This document shows positions 9,610 to 17,412 of a stretch of DNA of 17,412 nt, in pieces. The stretch covers positions 1 through 17,412 of the forward strand of contig NW_022985453.1 of assembly GCF_010093595.1 (NCBI RefSeq), given 5' to 3'. Both the position numbers and the translations under genes were made by a program. Source of the stretch: Mytilinidion resinicola (lineage: Eukaryota; Ascomycota; Dothideomycetes; Mytilinidiales; Mytilinidiaceae). The notes beneath the pieces are model-generated. The model was not told the DNA's origin. It made no database searches and saw nothing but the letters and a program-made list of their open reading frames with translations. Each line of letters opens with the position of its first letter. Position 1 is the first letter of the stretch.

Positions 9610-10108
9610 TAACAGCTTCGGTATATATAAAACCCTAAAAATCCTAGAATATTGCTTTATAAATAATATTATTCTGTATTAACTTCCTTTTTATACTTTT
9701 TATAAGCTTTAGCCCTATAATATTGCTGCATTTGCTTTACTAAAGGCCGCCTATCGCAAGCAAGTTAAATAATTAAAACGGGGAGGTATAAACACAATAG
9801 GCAAGGAGCATTTTACGTCCCTATTCTACCCTGTACGAGAAAAGGCATTTACAACCAAAAATATTAAGGCTAGCTTTGCTATAAGTAGCTTATTTCTATT
9901 TAACCTAGATAGGGTGCTTAGGTCTATACCGCAGCCTGCTTACGGATTAACTGTATTAGTAGCTAATAAAGTTGCTGTAGGGCCGAGTTCTTAGAAAGAA
10001 GTTCTATAAACGCCCGCCACGCTAGTTTTAGTAAAAGGTCTTATATCTCTATATAATTTAATTGTTAAGCATAATACTTATACTTTTAAAGAGAAGAGCA
10101 AACAGAGT

Positions 10109-10116
10109 TTATAGAG
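10109..10116. repeat. 8-bp target-site duplication, left copy (hAT)
   Basis: TTATAGAG just before the CAGAG end. The partner at 13042-13049 is CTATAGAG. An 8-bp duplication is the signature of hAT insertion. Confidence 0.9.
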
Positions 10117-10318
10117 CAGAGTAGGGATTAATTAATTAATTAACTTTAACGTTTTTAAGTTGATTAATTGCTTTGTTAAACAGGCTGTAATTGATTTGAT
10201 TTGATTTAATTAATTTCTAAGATGCTTAAGTTAAGTTGATAAGATTAATACTTTTTAACCCCTAAGTTGAATTAATTAGTTTGATTAATAGATTAATTAA
10301 TAAGTTAATTACTACTTA
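10117..10318. repeat. Left subterminal region of the hAT element
   Basis: TTAATTAA-type words are repeated many times (TTAATTAATTAATTAA at 10128 on; AATTGATTTGATTTGATTT about 10189-10207; more near 10262-10300). Subterminal motif clusters usually bind hAT transposases. The zone is AT-rich by design as well as by RIP, and the 3' end of the minus-strand transposase follows it. Confidence 0.75.
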
Positions 10319-10325
10319 GGAGGTT

Positions 10326-12540
10326 TAATGCCAATTCAACGCTAGAAGTATATAGATTGCAGAGCACTAAGTAACTTAGGCTTTATATTAAGGCGTTGTA
10401 TACCCAGGAGATTGCTAAGTTTGCTGAAAATTCTCTTATAATTAGCTAAGAAGGCTAGGATAAAGTAGATATTAAGGGCTAGCTGGCCTAGAATAGGATA
10501 GCGATTTCTTATAATAACCTAGTACTAAATAGGGTCCTTCGCTAGTAGGTTATCCTGTTTTAGAGTTAGCTTGCGCTTCTACCTTTTATACTTATTATTA
10601 ACAGTTTCCTCTATTCCCTGCTTGCCCTCCTCTATAAAGTTCCTAAGGAAGTCTGCTCGGTCGTTTATAGGGCTTATTCGACAGCGTTTTACAGGCCTTA
10701 TATTAGGAAATAAGGTAGGAGATGCTGCGCCAGCAGCCTTTGCAGCCACCTTATTTTTATATACCTGCTATAGCAGCCGGAAGAAGCTATAGCTATTTAA
10801 AAGCTAGTTCTTATATAGATATAGCCTATTGCGCTTTATATTATAATCCTTTAGCACTTTCTATAGCCCCTTAAGCGCGTGTTTATATACTAGATAAAGT
10901 ATTATAGCTATAAAATAGATAAGGGTGTCTTCTATCTTTTTATAGTAATCTATAAGCTTTTTATAGGCGGCGTTAATATTAATAACTAAGTAATCTTTAG
11001 ATATATCTAGATCCTTATAGTTAATAGCTTTAAGCCTTTTCTTCTACTTTTTAAGGGCTAAGAGTAGCTATTTAAATATAATAAAAACTTCCTAAATAGC
11101 TCTATAGCTACTAGCTAAACCTCTGCCCTATAGCTATATTATTGCATTTTTAAACAGCTTAAGCAGCTGCTTATACTCTATAATTATTACCTAATTACCT
11201 GTATTTAGCCCTCACTCCTTAATAAAGCACCGCAGTTTCTCCTTCTTTATATCCTTACACTAAAATACTACTTTAATATTATATTCCTTAAGCTTTATAT
11301 ATATATACGCGTTAAAAGGGCCTTAAAGCTTACAGGCGCGCTTAAAGCAATTATAGTAAAAGTTCTACTAAGTTCTAATAGGCTTAATAAGCTTCTTTAG
11401 TTTATAAAATTTATTACAGCGCTTTAAGTTCTCTACCTACAGCTTAATAAACAGCTCTCGGGCTTATAAAAAGGCGCTAATAGATAATATAATATTAAAT
11501 AGCACCCTAATAGGCCCGGCTTTCCTCTACTCTACTATTAGCAGTTTTTCTTCCTATATTACTATTAGCGCAATATAGAATAGTAATAAGATTAGAAATA
11601 TAATTTTACCTATATATTTATATCTATGCTCTTAAATACCTTCTTATCCTTACCCTATATAATTACTTAGGCATCTAAGTTAAGAATATAGCAGGTACAG
11701 CGTAACCAACGCTGGAAGATACTAAACTTAAACTTATTAGCTATTGCTATTAAAGCAGTGTTATTATTTATAGCGTTGTTAAGTATAAAGTAGCTAAGGC
11801 GCTTAGTATTAATTTTAAACAATTATAATATTAAGCTAACTATTTCTATAATATTCTTGCCTAAGTACTAGCCTAGAAGAACAGGCAGGCCTAATAAGTA
11901 GTCCTTTAGCCGGCTATTCTTATTTAGATAATATATATATATCCTAGTAAGCACATGCTTATTACTAACTAAAGTCTAATTATTAAATAATATATAGATA
12001 AGGCTAGTTGCCTGCTAGAGGTGTTTAATTACGGCGGGTATATAGGAATTATACTCGGCTATAATAGATTTTTGGAGTGTATAATAGGTCTTCTATAGGC
12101 TTAATTCGGCAATAGGTTTAGCAGCAGCGATTATACTGCGGAAGGCAGGCTTTTTAATAACGCGTAAAGCCTAATTATTATTAGCAACCTAGTATTAAAC
12201 AGCGCGTAGAAACTTCGCCCGATTAAAGCTGTTTACTAGCTTATTAGCCACGTCCTGTAGAATATTAATGCCCTGGAACTGTATTATTGCTAACACTAAT
12301 ATTTAGTTTAGAGTAGAGAAGTTAATCTAGCTATCTTTATTAACCCTATAGCCACGCTGTTACTGCCCTAGGTAAGCTATAGCTAATAAAGTAGCTTTTT
12401 TAACGTTGAACTCGCCGCTAGGTATTCTATATATATAGCAGTACTTGCAGAGCCAGAACTTCTAGCGCTGCTTTTAATAGTAAACAGGCCAACTATACGC
12501 GTAAATCTAGCTTACTTTTAACAGTTATAGGGTTTTATAA
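10326..12540 (-). pseudogene. hAT transposase, RIP-degraded
   Basis: Read 5' to 3' on the minus strand. A BED-type zinc-finger remnant (KFWLCKYCYIYRIPSGEFN, forward about 12400-12470) comes first. The catalytic core follows: DYLLGLPVLLG and YFILNNAINNNTALIAIANKF (forward about 11720-11890; family LDNASNNDT, so an Asp has become Asn), then LRCTCYILNLDA. A segment matching the hAT TRWNS...FERA motif (PIRT**NFYYNCFKRACKL, forward about 11330-11400) is next. The C-terminal dimerisation domain reads LALNIYFILAFLANYKRIFS then KLSNLLGIQRLNIKPKLLSA, forward about 10350-10520, where the family has IPASSADCERVFS. The frame shifts between about 11640 and 11500 and again before 10780, so small indels or introns are present. 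The start codon is not resolved. The open stretch on the opposite strand at 10571-10792 is antisense to this domain and not a gene. Confidence 0.88.
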
Positions 12541-12892
12541 GGCCTTCTCTATAGATACGGTACCTATAGCTAATTAAGGTTCTTATATAGGTTGTTGTTA
12601 TTAATATTATTGTTGTTTATAGCAGGTGTTTCGACGTGTTTATTCGTGTTAACTTCGGCGCGTATAGAATTAACCTTACAAGGAGGTTTCTTTTAATTTG
12701 CGCGTGCGATAACTTCCTGCTGTACGTTCTAAAGGTTCTAATTTATTACTAGGTGTAATATTATACAGAGGTGGTATAGTGTTAAACGCGTTAATATAAG
12801 TTAGGATGAAAATCAGGGTTAGGAGACTGCTTAGTAAGCACTTCTGCTAGGTAGGCTGTCTATAGAATACTCTATCTACGCTCCGTAAATAG

Positions 12893-13041
12893 GAATTAAT
12901 TAAACTAATTAAATTAATTAATTTAATGCCTTAAAGTTAATTTAATTAATAAAATCCACCTTTTCGGATTAATTAATTAATTTGGTTAAACTAAATCAAA
13001 TCAATTAATCTATTAACTTAAGTTAATTATTTCCTACTCTG
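12893..13041. repeat. Right subterminal region of the hAT element
   Basis: Same motif set in opposite orientation: GAATTAATTAAACTAATTAA from 12893, ATTAATTAATTAATTT near 12968, and AAATCAAATCAATTAATC at 12993-13010, the complement of the left ATTGATTTGATTT motif. Confidence 0.75.
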
Positions 13042-13049
13042 CTATAGAG
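13042..13049. repeat. 8-bp target-site duplication, right copy (hAT)
   Basis: CTATAGAG right after the CTCTG end. It differs from the left copy only at its first base (C versus T). Confidence 0.9.
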
Positions 13050-13666
13050 ATATCTTTATAAATTTACTAAAGCCACCTAAATATCCTTTATTATAGGTAC
13101 TCTCTAGCAGAACTAAATCCGATTCCTGCTAAAAGTTAACAATAAAGCTAAAGTTTAATAAGCGACGAAGTTACTAGTACTAGGTACGGCTAAGGTTATA
13201 GGTTACGAGGAGCTTTAGGACGCGCGGGCAAAGCGTGCTAAAACGGAGGCTGCTAAGAAAACTAAAGTTAAGGGGAAATAAGGTTAGAAGCGTATAAAAG
13301 TAGTATTAGAGGTAGATATAACAGAGCTAATAGTTAAGGTAGCGCAACTAGGTATAGTACTAGACTTTACTGTGTCTGCAGTGGTATATATAGGCAAAGC
13401 AACCGTTACGGAAAGTAAGTTAGCTTTAGCACCCTGGAGAGCTCTAGTAGCGCGGATATATTAGCAGAAGTTTTAGCAAGGCAATACTACTACCTAGGGT
13501 TATAACAACTTTATCTATACTAAATATGCCTATCTAATATAGCGTACTTTAGGCTTCTTATTTCTTTACTAGCTTTTGTTTTATAGTATATATCTATTTG
13601 TCTAAGAATATTTATAGCTATAGAAGCATAAACTATAATAAAATAATAGCCGCTGCGGCGAGGCTA

Positions 13667-14801
13667 ACTATGCTAAAATATTAAAATATATACTATACTG
13701 CCTCCTAATAAAAGGCCTCTAGCTAGTTAGCTATAAGTGCAACCTATATTAAGTTTAGAATTGTTAAGACTATAGCAAATATAAAGAGTATAGGCCTATA
13801 CAGCCGTCTAAAGAAGTCTCTATACTATCTATACACCTGCTTAAAGTAGAATTTATAGAAAAGCAGCAGGGTATATAAATTAAGTTATATTAGTTTTAGT
13901 TTGCTATAGTAGTATCTCTTTAATATAATTATATTATTAATATAGCTAAGTTCTAAGGTAAACTAGCAGAATAATAGCCAGTCTATATCTTTAGGTATAA
14001 GGTAGAGGTAGTTTTATTAAGCGATATAGAAGTTAGATTTATACTAAATTAAGTAGCAGTATATCTATAGGAAGCCTGTTGCAGCCTTATAGAAGTTGCT
14101 CTAGCTATAGCCCGCTTAGTTTATGCCTTCTTCTAGAAATGTTTTCTAGAATACCTGTAATAGTAAATACTATAGTAGAAGTTTAATAAAAATGCGGTTA
14201 TAGATCTAGACTAGATATAGTTATAGTTCTTCTATAATAATAATCTTATAACTCTTAACTTGCTGGCGGTGTAAAGGGTTAATATTAGCGCTAGAAAAAG
14301 TTGTTATAATCTAAAGATAAGGTGCTATCGCCTCTAGATCTCCGCACTAAAGTTTCTGCCTAACTAAAGGGTAGCCTAGTAAAGTTGCGGTTAGTACTTT
14401 AGCTATAGGCTTATAGTTATGCGCGAGCTTAGCTTCTTTTAAGAATAGAGGTATATCTAGTTGCTAGAAGTATATTTATATAGGCTAAGTCTGCACGTTA
14501 AATTAATTATAGAAATAATATATCTTTTATTATTAGGATTATATCTGCGCCTGGGGCCTTATAAGGGACTTGCCTTTAGCTGCCTGCTTAGCCCCAGCCT
14601 TGCTGCAGGCCGGCTAAGTTAATAAAGCGCGGGCTGCCTTAGCCTAATATATACTTATTAATTATCTATATAACTTACTACTATTTTTTACTTTTATATA
14701 TTAATATATCTAGGTTATATACTAAAAGCAAACTATAGTAGGTACTAGTAGTATAATAAACCCGCACGCTAAGGCTAACGCGGGGCTAGGGCCGGCTAGT
14801 A
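13667..14801. other. Unassigned RIP-altered DNA between the transposon nest and the NLR
   Basis: No family is recognised. A plus-strand frame near 13930-14190 is relatively poor in stops (fragments VEVVLLSDIEVRFILN, SLIEVALAIARLVYAFF). A second, near 14262-14500, contains CLTKG and ASLASFKNRG. Either could be a degraded gene or chance. GC-rich patches at 14544-14640 and 14760-14800 share the word GGCCGGCTA followed by TAATAA-type sequence. The last ~150 bases should contain the promoter of the NLR gene that follows. Confidence 0.4.
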
Positions 14802-15167
14802 ACTAATAATAATATTAGGCTAAAGGTGCTCTGTAAGGCACTAGCAAAGGCAGAAGCTGCCTAGATTATTAAGTATATTTAGCTCCTATATCTGCTTACT
14901 TAGACTTATAGTAAGCCACCTAGTATTATTATAGTTTACAGCCTTAGCGCCTATTCTAATAACAGCTAGTATAAAAATAAGGGTACTAGGAAGAGCCCGC
15001 AGTGGGTTAACTAGCTTAAGAAGGAAAGTATACTGCTAGCAGTCGCGCTAAATATATATATTATATGCTATAGATATTAATTGCAGTAGTTTAGTAAGAA
15101 GGCTATATAGTAGAGCGCGTTTATAATAGCAGAGCGGTTGCTAATAGTTTTAAGGCGGAAAAGAAAG

Positions 15168-15214
15168 GTACCAACCGTGTCTAAAAGGCGTGGTGAATCC
15201 GCTAACTATATTAG
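15168..15214 (+). other. Predicted intron 1 of the NLR pseudogene (47 bp)
   Basis: It begins GTACCA, has a GCTAAC branch-point word at 15201-15206 and ends ATTAG. Its length shifts the frame from that of the upstream hydrolase part to that of RPLLFIAHC downstream, exactly as observed. This size is usual for filamentous fungi. Confidence 0.7.
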
Positions 15215-15277
15215 GATATTTTGTTCCGTCCGCTGCTATTTATAGCGCACTGCTTTAGCAGGTTAGTTATACTTAAG

Positions 15278-15328
15278 GTAAGTAGGTCTACTAGACAGCG
15301 ATGTGCTAGTAGCTAAGCATTTCCTAAG
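15278..15328 (+). other. Probable second intron of the NLR pseudogene, boundaries uncertain
   Basis: GTAAGT donor right after LVILK, a GCTAAG word near 15312 and CTAAG before the next conserved block (VLLEAE..YPS). Taken literally the 51-bp intron leaves the downstream frame off by one base, so either a boundary is wrong or one base was gained or lost. Confidence 0.45.
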
Positions 15329-15654
15329 TACTGCTAGAAGCCGAATAGTACCCGAGTAAGTAGCTTAGAGTATTTCTATTAACTACTAGCCTAGTCTTCT
15401 TTAGAATACTGTTCTAAGGCGCGGGAGAGATAAATTAAATAGAGATGCTGGAGGCGGCACAGCGCAAATATAATAATAATTAGGTGCAGCCCACCGCTTT
15501 TAAGGTGCTGCAGCCGGGAAACGTATACCTGCAAGAGGTGGTTAATAGCTTCCTAAAGAAAATACGGGGCTAGATAAATAAAACGCAGATTGCATGCTTC
15601 TATAAGCTTAAGGCCAGTAATATAGGGAAGATTATAGAGGGGTAGAGTTAGATA

Positions 15655-15724
15655 GTAAGTATAAATAAGTATTATATAACCTATAAGGCTAACTATATAT
15701 ATAAAGGTTTATAGTTAGCAAGAG
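15655..15724 (+). other. Probable third intron of the NLR pseudogene, boundaries uncertain
   Basis: GTAAGT donor at 15655-15660, a GCTAAC word at 15688-15693 and acceptor-like TATAG at 15720-15724. Conserved blocks lie on both sides (ASNIGKIIEG before; SSSCFNLLDLTSKY and NINKFRKVIEENF after). The frame is off by one base if these exact ends are used. Confidence 0.4.
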
Positions 15725-16108
15725 CTCTAGCTGTTTTAACCTGTTAGACTTAACTAGTAAGTACTTGCTTTTATATACCTACTTTAATATAAATAAGTTT
15801 AGAAAGGTAATAGAGGAAAATTTTAAAATAGTAGCAGAAGTAGTTAAAGGTATAGTTAATAAATCTCCTAAGCTTATATAGGGGCGATTTTAATATAACT
15901 ATATATTCTACTAGTAGATAATAATAAATAGAGGTTAACTTTTATAGTAGACTACGGCAAGTATAAAATTAACTTCTATTTTTAAGGTATACTAACTATA
16001 AGCAAGTTTATCTAACGCAATATAGAGATATAGGAGCTAGAGCGGCTTTTTATTAGTAATATAACTATAACTAGTTAATAGAAGGTTATTATTCTCTACA
16101 GCCTTAGC

Positions 16109-16123
16109 GGTATAGGCAAAACG
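16109..16123 (+). other. P-loop (Walker A) of the NB-ARC domain
   Basis: GGT ATA GGC AAA ACG = G-I-G-K-T, intact. The preceding residues read Y-S-L-S where the family has H-G-L-G, changes consistent with single G-to-A/C-to-T mutations. The Walker B aspartate further on is lost, so intactness here is probably chance. Confidence 0.85.
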
Positions 16124-16577
16124 CAACTAGCAGTTAAGTTTGCGCGGAAATACTATTACGCTTTTAGCAGTATTTTCTAGCTAAATAGGGAGTTAGAGGC
16201 TAGCTTAAAACAGTTATTTGCGAGTATAATATAGAGACTGCCGCAGGACAAGCTAATAGCAGATAGTATAGAGATGCTAAAGCGCTCTATAATTAATATT
16301 AATATAGCGGTGTATAAGTATCTCCGGTGGCTGTCTCTCGCAATAAATTAGTATTAGCTGCTAATATTTAATAATATTAACCGCAACTACTATAATAAAG
16401 ATAACGTACAGGCGTATAATATAAAAATATACTTCCCTAGTATAGACTATAGGTTAATTCTTATTACTAGTTAGCTAGTAAGTTTCTAGAGGCTTAGAAT
16501 AGGGCTTAAAGTAGGAATAGTTAAGATAGAGCAGGCAAAAGCTATTCTAAAAAGTAATACCGGAAGGGTAGTTAAGG

Positions 16578-16638
16578 GTAAGGTTAACAATTTCCCGCCT
16601 ATTATTAAAGAATAGCAGGACTGATTTTTACTTAATAG
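16578..16638 (+). other. Predicted intron in the ARC region of the NLR pseudogene (61 bp)
   Basis: Donor GTAAGG, a CTGATTTTTACTTAATAG branch/pyrimidine/acceptor stretch at the 3' end. Splicing joins V-V-K to D-I-D-I-V-F-K in the correct phase (a GAT codon is made across the joint) and moves the frame from that of NB-ARC to that of the ARC/TPR part, as observed. Confidence 0.7.
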
Positions 16639-17412
16639 ATATAGATATAGTTTTTAAATAACTTAGTAGGCTTCCTCTAGCGCTAACCTAAGCTAGCTTA
16701 TATATACAGGAGATAAATATATCCGCTTTAACCTATACTAAGTATTATAATAAGACCTAGAAGGGCTTAATATAGAAATAGGGAAGATTTCTACTAGAAG
16801 AGTATAGTAACCGCAATATGTTAATAACTTAGACTATATCCTATAAATAGGTTAAAAAGCAAAGTAAGTAAGCAGCGTAGCTGCTTAAACTATAGGGGTA
16901 CCTAGACTATAGCAAGCTCTAGTATAAGCTGGTTGCAGCTGCAATAAAACTGCCTAAAGGAATAAATACTCCTGTATAGCTACTAAGTATTGCGGAAGAT
17001 AAGCTGGAGTACGCTAATATAGTTAGCCTTCTATTGCGCTACTTACTTATAGATAGCAGAGAAGATAGTAACACTTATTTAATGCACTCGGTACTGCATT
17101 AATAGTGTGGGCGGCTAGCAGAAGGCAAGGAGCAGCAACACGCCCTTGGCCGGATAGCGGTAGAAATAGTGGCGTTGAATATACTATCTAAAGGCGAGCA
17201 GGATTTCTAGAGAAAGCGGAAGCAACTACTACGGCATGCTATAGGCATTAGTAGGTGGCTAATAAAGACAAACTTTGCCGAAGAAGAAGAGATAGGCGTA
17301 GGCATAATACAAGAGCCAATATATTACAGTCTAGGCTATCTTCTTGCAGAAGAAGACCGACAAAAAGCAGAGAAGATGTACTTGCGAGCGCTGCAAGGCT
17401 TTAAGAAGGCAT

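Larger units (their letters stand above)
10117..13041 (-). mobile_element. hAT-superfamily transposon, complete, inserted in the outer transposase
   Basis: A 2925-bp unit beginning CAGAGTAGG and ending CCTACTCTG, a typical hAT CAG...CTG terminus. It is flanked by the 8-bp target duplication TTATAGAG (10109-10116) and CTATAGAG (13042-13049), which differ by one T/C transition. The end match extends with two mismatches to about 19 bases. Removing the unit and one target copy joins AGT TTA TAG AGA TAT in frame in the outer transposase (S-L-stop(Gln)-R-Y). Both subterminal zones are rich in TTAATTAA and in ATTGATTTGATTT motifs in inverted orientation. The transposase lies on the minus strand. Confidence 0.93.
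6900..13542 (+). pseudogene. Outer pogo/Fot1-like DDE transposase, in three pieces (6900-7762, 9612-10116, 13050-13542)
   Basis: Each piece reads in one frame with stops only where Gln or Trp (or a doubly mutated Arg) is expected. The HTH/CENP-B-like N-terminal part includes SNVPYSTLYS and EENALVKFF (about 7020-7150). The DDE core follows: YNIDKTS at 7420-7440 (first Asp kept, following Glu now Lys), KVLVGKK, then VLI-YNSFG spanning the inner insertion (family CDGFGTH; second Asp now Asn) and L*PYNIAAF (third Asp now Asn at 9719-9721). The C-terminal part runs through INTIGKEHFTSLF and NIKASFAISSLFLFNLDRVL, then after the hAT insertion through RYLYKFTKAT and RFLLKVNNKAKV to about 13542, with a basic tail (AKRAKTEAAKKTKVKGK). 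The likely start lies near 6900 but no in-frame ATG survives. It resembles the fungal HTH CENPB-type/DDE_1 transposases. It is inactive: stops, two catalytic Asp changed, two insertions. Confidence 0.88.
6865..13664 (+). mobile_element. Outer pogo/Fot1-like DNA transposon, split by two later insertions
   Basis: The left end reads TA|GCCTCGCTACTATAAT (TA at 6863-6864). The right end reads CCGCTGCGGCGAGGC|TA (TA at 13665-13666), whose complement begins GCCTCGCCGCAGCGGC. The ends match over about 12 bases, differing almost only by C/T or G/A. TA duplication fits the pogo/Fot1 group. Subtracting the inserts at 7763-9609 and 10117-13041 and their duplicated target copies leaves about 2018 bp, a normal size for such an element, with one transposase frame inside. 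The boundaries are less secure than those of the two guests because the end repeats are short and mutated. Confidence 0.6.
14802..17412 (+). pseudogene. NLR-type gene: alpha/beta-hydrolase (SesB-like) - NB-ARC - TPR, RIP-degraded, runs off the window
   Basis: Fungal NLRs are STAND ATPases used in non-self recognition. From about 14934 the hydrolase domain appears: IIIVYSLSAYSNNS (family IVFVHGLGGH), WVN*LKKES and PLLFIAHCFSRLVILK, the nucleophile-elbow region with Cys where Ser is more usual. Next are SLVFFRILF*GAGE (family FFGTPFRGAG, about 15388-15430) and EMLEAAQRKY, VLQPGNVYLQEVVNSFLKK, KTQIACFYKLKASNIGK (15436-15650). The NB-ARC has its P-loop SGIGKTQLAVKFARKYYY at 16106-16160 (one Gly to Ser), SLKQLFASI, Walker B LLIFNNI near 16358-16378 (Asp to Asn), and RLILITS. 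An ARC region includes RLPLALT*ASLYIQEINIS. The TPR start YYSLGYLLAEEDRQKAEKMY then LRALQGFKKA ends the window. Introns break the frame. The start codon is not found, perhaps ATG to ATA. Stops become rare after about 16990. Confidence 0.87.

Noticed and set aside
10571..10792. A 73-codon open frame on the plus strand
   Set aside because: It lies antisense to the hAT transposase C-terminal region, which reads clearly on the minus strand; its Leu/Tyr-rich product resembles nothing and is a by-product of the opposite strand.
6630..13570. Direct words TACTTTAGGCTT near 6632 and 13547 as element ends
   Set aside because: They are in direct, not inverted, orientation and do not extend; the GCCTCGC...GCGAGGC ends with flanking TA fit better.
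13930..14190. Aspartic protease motif of a Gypsy-type element (LLSDIEVRFI)
   Set aside because: The catalytic Asp-Ser/Thr-Gly cannot be obtained from this sequence by RIP-type changes, and no other retroelement domain follows.
96..17412. Reassigned stop codons (alternative genetic code) as the reason for in-frame TAG/TAA
   Set aside because: Stops replace both Gln and Trp, and the same genes show Asp to Asn, His to Tyr, Cys to Tyr and Glu to Lys changes. That is a mutational signature, not recoding.

Overview
This is the extreme end of a chromosome of a filamentous ascomycete (Pezizomycotina), read from the telomere inward. It opens with a TTAGGG-type telomere array (CCCTAA strand, bases 1-95). 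Almost everything after it carries the mark of repeat-induced point mutation (RIP). TpA is very abundant and CpA/TpG scarce. Reading frames run for hundreds of codons without indels but are full of TAG/TAA/TGA where Gln or Trp is expected. Conserved residues are changed as C-to-T or G-to-A transitions predict (Asp to Asn, His to Tyr, Cys to Tyr, Glu to Lys, Gly to Ser/Arg). No gene here looks functional. The species cannot be named from the sequence.

Layout. (1) 96-991, minus strand: a RIP-killed gene with an OrsD-like Cys/His domain, the kind found at the N-terminus of telomere-linked RecQ-like helicases. It runs straight into the telomere array, so the chromosome end cuts it. (2) 992-6864: AT-rich subtelomeric DNA with a two-telomere-unit motif, a small G-rich tandem repeat with a hairpin, one unidentified degraded frame (about 3520-4355) and an ~838-bp direct tandem duplication (4623-about 6298).

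(3) 6865-13664: a three-layer nest of DNA transposons. A pogo/Fot1-like element (outer, about 2.0 kb without its guests) is split twice. A complete 1847-bp pogo/Fot1-like element with 48-bp inverted repeats and TA duplications sits at 7763-9609. A complete 2925-bp hAT element with an 8-bp duplication sits at 10117-13041, its transposase on the minus strand. Removing each guest and one target copy restores the outer transposase frame exactly at both joints, which fixes the structure and the order of insertion.

(4) 13667-14801: unassigned AT-rich DNA with GC-rich patches. (5) About 14802 to the window end, plus strand: a degraded NLR-type (STAND) gene with an N-terminal alpha/beta-hydrolase (SesB-like) domain, an NB-ARC ATPase and TPR repeats. 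It leaves the window unfinished. Two introns (47 and 61 bp) are supported by splice signals and by frame phase. Premature stops thin out over its last ~420 bases, as if RIP fades inward.

The genes do not form a pathway. The window records telomere truncation, serial transposition and RIP acting on a subtelomere that once held a telomere-linked gene and an immune-type NLR.
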